This document shows positions 9,159-12,770 of a stretch of DNA of 12,770 nucleotides, in pieces. The DNA comes from Dictyocoela muelleri. Lineage: Eukaryota > Microsporidia. Each line of letters starts with the position of its first letter. Within the stretch, counting starts at the first letter, position 1. Under the pieces are notes generated by a model. It saw only the letters and a list, made by a program, of their open reading frames with translations. It was not told where the DNA came from and did no database searches. Both the position numbers and the translations under genes were made by a program. Location of the stretch: the NCBI GenBank assembly GCA_016256075.1, contig SDVU01000509.1, forward strand, positions 1 to 12,770, read 5' to 3'.

Positions 9159-9511
9159 CAGTATTTCCACTCTATTTTGGTTCATGCCTCCCCCTAGCTC
9201 AAAAAATTTTGGTTTCACCCTCTATGCTAAAAATTGGGTTTTTAATAAAAAATTTCGTAATTTTTTATTGATTTAGGTCATTGATGTTCAAAAAGTCAAT
9301 TATTTATATGAAAAAAACGATTAATTCTGATATTTATTTAATAATAATTTCATTTTAAGTTCTAATTTTGTACTTTTAAGCCTTAGGCCCCAGAAATTCT
9401 AAATATCACATTTCTTAAAAATCAAAATCCAGTCCTCCGTAAATCCAAATTGCCCCTCAGAAAATTAAAATATCTCCTAAGTGGATGTAGGACCCACGTT
9501 GAGAAACACCG
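9159..9511. mobile_element. hAT-type MITE, 353 bp
   Basis: The left end begins CAGTATTTCCACTCT. The complement of the right end begins CGGTGTTTCTCAACG, close to the CAGNGNTTCTCAACC type of terminus common in hAT elements. It is flanked by GACTAACC and GTCTAACC, an 8-bp duplication with one mismatch, as expected for hAT. There is no reading frame, so it must have depended on a hAT transposase made elsewhere. The broken hAT gene at 1294-2625 is not shown to be its partner. Confidence 0.75.
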
Positions 9512-9630
9512 GTCTAACCAGTGATTTTAAAATTTAATATTATCATTTCATTTATGCAGTTTTATTTTATAAATGTTCGATTATTTTAATCAATTCTGAA
9601 AAAATTCTAAACAAAAACAAATTTTTCTCT

Positions 9631-9645
9631 TAAATTTTTCCCTTA
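9631..9645. repeat. 5' target-site duplication of SINE copy B
   Basis: TAAATTTTTCCCTTA here and TAAATTTTTACCTTA at 10106-10120 match in 14 of 15 bases. Duplications of this length are typical of LINE-driven retroposition, and this pair fixes both ends of the SINE. Confidence 0.8.
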
Positions 9646-9652
9646 ATCCAGA

Positions 9653-9664
9653 TAGCTCAGTGGT
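9653..9664 (+). promoter_or_regulatory. Pol III A box of SINE copy B
   Basis: TAGCTCAGTGGT fits the tRNA A box consensus TRGCNNAGYNGG in nearly every position. It lies about 33 bp before the B box, within the range seen in tRNA genes. Confidence 0.8.
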
Positions 9665-9696
9665 TAACACTCTTGAATGTAAAATTTAAGTATCGT

Positions 9697-9707
9697 GGTT
9701 CGAATAC
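9697..9707 (+). promoter_or_regulatory. Pol III B box of SINE copy B
   Basis: GGTTCGAATAC matches the B box consensus GGTTCGANTCC with a change near its end. Copy C has GGTTCGAATCT at the same place. Confidence 0.8.
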
Positions 9708-10105
9708 CGCTGACGCCACTCTTTAATAAATAATGAGGGAATGACATTAAGCGGTCAAAAATTATATAAATATAGTTTAATATACCGCTGTTCCAGTGTG
9801 GTATAACTGATAAAGACTTTGTCTAACATGACAATGAAGCAGAAGAGACTCTCCTAGGTGTGGGGATATGTGCAGTGACGCATCTCGGCAAAAAGTAGTG
9901 AAAAATAAAAAATTCACGAAAAGTCACTAATTAACTGTATACTGCTGAGTCATTGATAAAACGAAAATCGCGTATACAGCATGGCTTCTGGGTAGCTTAT
10001 GAAGTGGCGTATTATTGGAAGACCAGGAACCAAAGGTCTAAAGGCCATGGTTGGAGACAACTCTTCGGGTTGGCAGCTATGGATGTTGTCAGATGTAATA
10101 TATAA

Positions 10106-10120
10106 TAAATTTTTACCTTA
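10106..10120. repeat. 3' target-site duplication of SINE copy B
   Basis: TAAATTTTTACCTTA, a 14 of 15 match to 9631-9645, starts right after the SINE tail. Confidence 0.8.
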
Positions 10121-10256
10121 TGGGTTTTGATATTTTAAATTGAGTTATTATAAATATTAGTGTTTTTTATAAAAGTTTATTTAACAGAAAAAAGTCTTGA
10201 AATCGTAAATACTCTGTGTTAATTGCTCCTCGCTATCTATTATTCATGTTATAACA

Positions 10257-10910
10257 ATGAGAAATATAAAAATTTTTCTCTATAGATGTAAAAATTCCGA
10301 ACCCTGTAGAAAAATATCGATTACGAGCATTAATTTAGAAATAAGAAAATTGGTATATATTATGTATCTCATTTTAATGATTAGAATTATAGCCAGCTAA
10401 ATAGGTATTATGTTGTTCAAATGCAACTATTTTTTTATTAAGAAAAAAAGTTTTATTATGAGTTGTATTCTTCTAAAATCACGATTTTCACTATGGTCTT
10501 GACAATTTTGAACGAGTTGACAAAACGTAAATTTGAAAGGGGATGATTATGTATTCAAAAAGTGCTTATGATGAAATAGAGGGCGCTGTAGGAATATTTA
10601 TAGCACTTTATTTGTGAGAAAATTTGCAATTTTTACTTCGCGTGTTTAAAATATATAAATTGATACACTTAATATGGTATCAAAAGAAATAGGTGTATTA
10701 AGCATTTTTTACTCTGATGGGCATTCATCATACCGGGAGTATCAGAAAACTTATGTCTCAATAATAAGTTTGCAAACATAGTAGAGAATATATTATTATT
10801 TTATGAAACACATACAAACAAGGATGATGGCTTATGGTCACACTAAAGCACATATGCACAAATAAAATTGTGTGAAATGTGGAATATTGACGATTTAATT
10901 GCAAAATATT
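10257..10910 (+). pseudogene. Decayed Merlin-type transposase, plus strand
   Basis: This gene has only short open pieces but keeps Merlin/ISXO2 blocks in order. A 47-codon frame at 10257-10400 has a zinc-ribbon tail (YRCKNSEPCRKISIT) and a KLVYIMYLI segment like the region after the ribbon. TKRKFERG follows at about 10518-10541, as after the first catalytic aspartate. YSDGHSSYREY at 10710-10742 carries the second aspartate. THTNKDDGLWSH at 10808-10843 matches the final N-x-x-E-G-x-W block, with D in place of the usual E. The two acidic codons (10716 and 10826) are 110 bp apart, one base short of the 37-codon spacing of the other Merlin genes here. Several stops and frame changes make it a pseudogene. 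The DGHSSY motif differs from both other copies, so it is a separate lineage. Its TIRs were not found; the 3' side runs into the next Merlin at about 10930. Confidence 0.75.
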
Positions 10911-10929
10911 TATTTCAATTAAATTTTTT

Positions 10930-12045
10930 GGCGCTACTGGAGAAAAGAATGTTCTTTATAAGGGGGTTCTTTTCTCAAGGTTTGTGATTTTTATAATAAA
11001 TATATATAAATAGTAATTAATATAATTTTTAAAATAAATAATGTTTAATAATCGCTAAAAATGAGCTAGTATATCTTAATAAAGACGCATATTCTTCCAT
11101 CATTAGTCGAATTGGTCAAATATTTTTTCTTTAACGAAAACTGCTTTAAAAAGTAATCAATATCTGTATATGGAACACCGTCCGAGATCTTAATTAACTT
11201 TCAGTAAGACATTAATTATTCAATTTTGTACGTGTTTCCCCCATCGAAATTCACAAAGCCGTCTTTAATGAAAACGATCACATGTTCGCATGATATTCTT
11301 CGGACAGCATTAGGATAAGAAAATATCCTATCTGATACAATAGTACTACCCTTCATTATGTGTTGTTTCATCGCTTCAGATAATGTAGTTGTTTTTCGAT
11401 CTGGTAATATAGATAATCGAAAATTTTTTAGATTATCACTTTCAATCATACCAAATAACTATACATTTTCCGGCGTATCATCATCTATAGCGCTAGCTGT
11501 CCTTATATTACCTGTTCAGAAAATTACTGTTCATCTACTTCAACCTCAGAACCATTAATGCCTAACTTTTCATTAGTATCCAATATTATCTCAAAAATTT
11601 ATGTCAGCTTCTTTTTGATAAGTATATATGTTTTTTCATCACAACTTATTTAATCTGTGAAGAAATTGTTGCTCACATCTCCTAAAAAACAAAATATAGA
11701 AAATAATAAGTATCCATTTTTAACTTTATCCATTTGAAAATGGAACAGCTGATCAAATTTTTCAACGATCTGCAATTATTTTTTGTACATCTGTATAAGT
11801 ATATAGATTCTCCACGTTTTTTGTAGCTTTTAGATAAACCACATTTTTGCACATATGACATTGTATTTCTCTGCGTACAGCAAATATTTCTATTAAGAAT
11901 TTGACTGCATCGTCTATATTATGAAAGATGGCGCTTTTATAATTTATTTCATATCTCATAGGGGTATAAAATATTATTTCTTAAATTTGCTTTATTGGAG
12001 AAAAAGATTCCCCTAAAAAAGGGAATCCTTTTCTCCAGTACCATG
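10930..12045 (-). mobile_element. Second Merlin-type transposon, decayed, hairpin ends
   Basis: An element of about 1.1 kb. The left end reads GCTACTGGAGAAAAGAAT (from 10933) and the complement of the right end GGTACTGGAGAAAAGGAT (from 12042). Each end is also a hairpin: 10940-10949 pairs with 10967-10976, and 11997-12012 pairs with 12021-12036 with one mismatch. A decayed transposase gene lies between them on the minus strand. The outermost few bases are uncertain and no clean 8-bp duplication was found; both flanks are T-rich. It abuts the older plus-strand Merlin relic and may have inserted into it. Confidence 0.85.
11090..11959 (-). pseudogene. Merlin-type DDE transposase, broken copy
   Basis: About 290 codons on the minus strand. 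The first frame (11762-11959, 65 residues) ends in a partial zinc ribbon (CHMC). A LFHFQMDKVKNGYLLFSI segment follows at about 11695-11755. SEVEVDEQ with the first catalytic aspartate (11533-11535) comes next. The best-kept frame, 11216-11449 (77 residues), contains LPDRKTTTLSEAM, STIVSDRIFSYPNAV with the second aspartate (residue 40) and GGNTYKIE, whose last residue (77) is the catalytic glutamate, 37 residues on. A stop codon follows directly. Homology-like sequence (DGVPYTDIDYFLKQFS) continues in another frame to about 11100. Several stops and frame shifts show it is dead. The motifs differ clearly from the Merlin at 5913-6970 (SDEWRGYSNL), so it is a different subfamily. The small plus-strand frame at 11358-11558 is its shadow. 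Confidence 0.85.
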
Positions 12046-12304
12046 TTTTTAATAAAAGCAAATCATGAAGAGATTAATTAAATTGTTATTGATATTATAT
12101 TTTAGCTAAAATAATATAAAATCTACATATTTTTATAATAATTTAATTTTTTTCAATATTTTTAAATGTAGCTAGAATTTGGTTAAACCTAGAATTCCAA
12201 TACCGGCCATTTTTCAATCACGGACTTTCCGAATTACATTCTCTGAATCTCGGGATCCCGGTCTCAGTCCCAAGATTATAATTTTTCTAAAAAACATAAA
12301 ATTG
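12046..12304. other. Intergenic stretch with a short GC-rich island
   Basis: No gene is visible. Around 12190-12285 the base composition shifts sharply toward G and C, with ACCGGCC, GGACTTTCCG and the palindrome CGGGATCCCG in TCTCGGGATCCCGGTCTCAG. This looks like a fragment of a transposon end rather than local sequence, but no partner end is in the window. Confidence 0.35.
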
Positions 12305-12545
12305 ATCAGATAGCTCAGTAGTTAACACTATTGAATGTAAAATTTAAGTATCGTGGTTCGAATCTCGCTGATGTTACTCCTTAATAAATAATGAGGAGTG
12401 ACATTAGCGATTATAACTATATAATTATAGTATAATATACAGTTGTTCCAGTGTGGTGATGCTGATTAAGACTTGTTAAAAATGAAAATGAAGCAGAAGA
12501 AACTCTCGGTTCTCCACGGCTCCTCCCCAAAAAAAAAAACCAAAA
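12305..12545 (+). repeat. tRNA-derived SINE, copy C (5' part, different tail)
   Basis: Matches copy B from its first base through the head (A box TAGCTCAGTAGT at 12311-12322; B box GGTTCGAATCT at 12355-12365) and body, up to the GAAGCAGAAGAAACTCTC block at about 12490-12508. After that it departs: a GGTTCTCCACGGCTCCTCCCC segment is followed by an A-run (about 12529-12539), where copy B has GTGTGGGGATATGTGCAG. Either it is 3' truncated or it is a second subfamily with its own tail. The hairpin after the head is better preserved here than in B. The frame at 12417-12614 on the other strand is a chance frame. Confidence 0.8.
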
Positions 12546-12573
12546 ATAGTAATGGTAAGAGATCTTATTAACA

Positions 12574-12770
12574 AATGATAATAAAAATCTCTTAAAATCC
12601 TGAGTTCTACTCATAAGTAAAAAAAGTTTATAATATGAAACAATAAATTAAATTTTTCTAAATTTAGTGCGAAGTACCAAATTTAGAAAAATTTAATTTA
12701 TTGTTTCATATAATGAAATTTTTTTACTTATGAGTAGAACTCAGAATTTTAAGAGATTTTTATTATCATT
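12574..12770. repeat. Long near-perfect palindrome (foldback element), cut by window end
   Basis: The left arm 12574-12665 and right arm 12679-12770 are near-perfect complements around a 13-nt loop (12666-12678) containing GCGAAGTAC. For example, GAGTTCTACTCATAAGTAAAAAAA on the left faces its complement on the right, and AATGATAATA at the start faces TATTATCATT at the end of the window. It has no gene. The right arm reaches the last base, so the element probably extends further. It is most likely a foldback MITE. Confidence 0.85.

Larger units (their letters stand above)
9646..10105 (+). repeat. tRNA-derived SINE, copy B (full length)
   Basis: A 460-bp retroposon bounded by a 15-bp target duplication. 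Its first 75 bp are tRNA-like: an A box TAGCTCAGTGGT at 9653-9664, a B box GGTTCGAATAC at 9697-9707, and a TGTAAA stretch where the anticodon loop would be. The loop suggests a threonine (TGT) tRNA ancestor. A hairpin-forming segment with loop TAATAAATAATG follows the head. The body contains a further small stem (CTGTATAC at 9935-9942 with GTATACAG, about 9973-9980). The 3' end is ATGTAATATATAA rather than a long poly(A). Transcription would be by RNA polymerase III from the internal boxes. No protein is encoded; mobility would need a partner LINE that is not in the window. Confidence 0.85.

Noticed and set aside
9646-9722. Genuine tRNA gene
   Set aside because: A and B boxes are present, but acceptor and anticodon stems pair poorly and the sequence continues into a repeated 460-bp body with target duplications, so it is a SINE head.
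11358-11558. 66-residue plus-strand frame
   Set aside because: Antisense to the catalytic region of the second Merlin transposase.
10922-12053. Clean 8-bp target duplication for the second Merlin
   Set aside because: Flanks are both T-rich but no exact duplication fits any plausible TIR start.
12417-12614. 65-residue minus-strand frame
   Set aside because: It runs across SINE copy C, its A-run and the start of the end palindrome; there is no motif.
1-12770. CRISPR array, rRNA, operon or prokaryotic features
   Set aside because: No regularly spaced repeats, no rRNA-like core sequences, no ribosome-binding-site-led gene clusters; the content is eukaryotic mobile DNA.

Overview
This looks like an extremely AT-rich nuclear DNA segment from a eukaryote, most likely an animal or an animal-associated parasite. 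The reasons are a tRNA-derived SINE with RNA polymerase III boxes and a target-site duplication, several families of eukaryotic cut-and-paste transposons, foldback MITEs, and no operon-like gene order. The species cannot be named from the sequence. No host protein gene, rRNA, bona fide tRNA or CRISPR array could be supported. Almost everything recognisable is a layered transposon graveyard.

Layout. 1-153 is the 3' part of a SINE. 157-325 and 432-696 are two copies of a foldback (hairpin) repeat. About 1294-2625, minus strand, is a decayed hAT transposase with its domains still in order (BED finger, DUF659-like core, C-terminal dimerisation motif). 2886-3347 is a 462-bp MITE. Only 16 bp further on, 3364-5422 is an element with roughly 190-bp terminal inverted repeats (TIRs) around a broken retroviral-type integrase gene, best read as a Ginger-like element. 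5633-7456 is a large inverted-repeat (foldback) element. One of its arms was split by a young Merlin transposon (5913-6970) with an exact 8-bp target duplication. About 7457-9150 holds nothing I can identify.

9159-9511 is a hAT-type MITE with a near-perfect 8-bp duplication. 9646-10105 is the best SINE copy, with a 15-bp duplication. 10257-10910, plus strand, is a decayed Merlin transposase. Directly next to it, about 10930-12045 is another decayed Merlin on the minus strand with hairpin ends. 12305-12545 is the 5' half of a third SINE copy, and 12574-12770 is a long near-perfect palindrome that probably runs past the window.

How the parts relate. The Merlin, hAT and integrase genes would have moved their own elements. 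The MITEs and foldbacks have no gene and would depend on such transposases. The SINE would depend on a LINE that is not in this window. The nesting gives a relative order: the 5.6-7.5 kb foldback is older than the Merlin inside it. The three Merlin genes are clearly different lineages, but all keep about 37 residues between the second and third catalytic positions, which supports calling all three.
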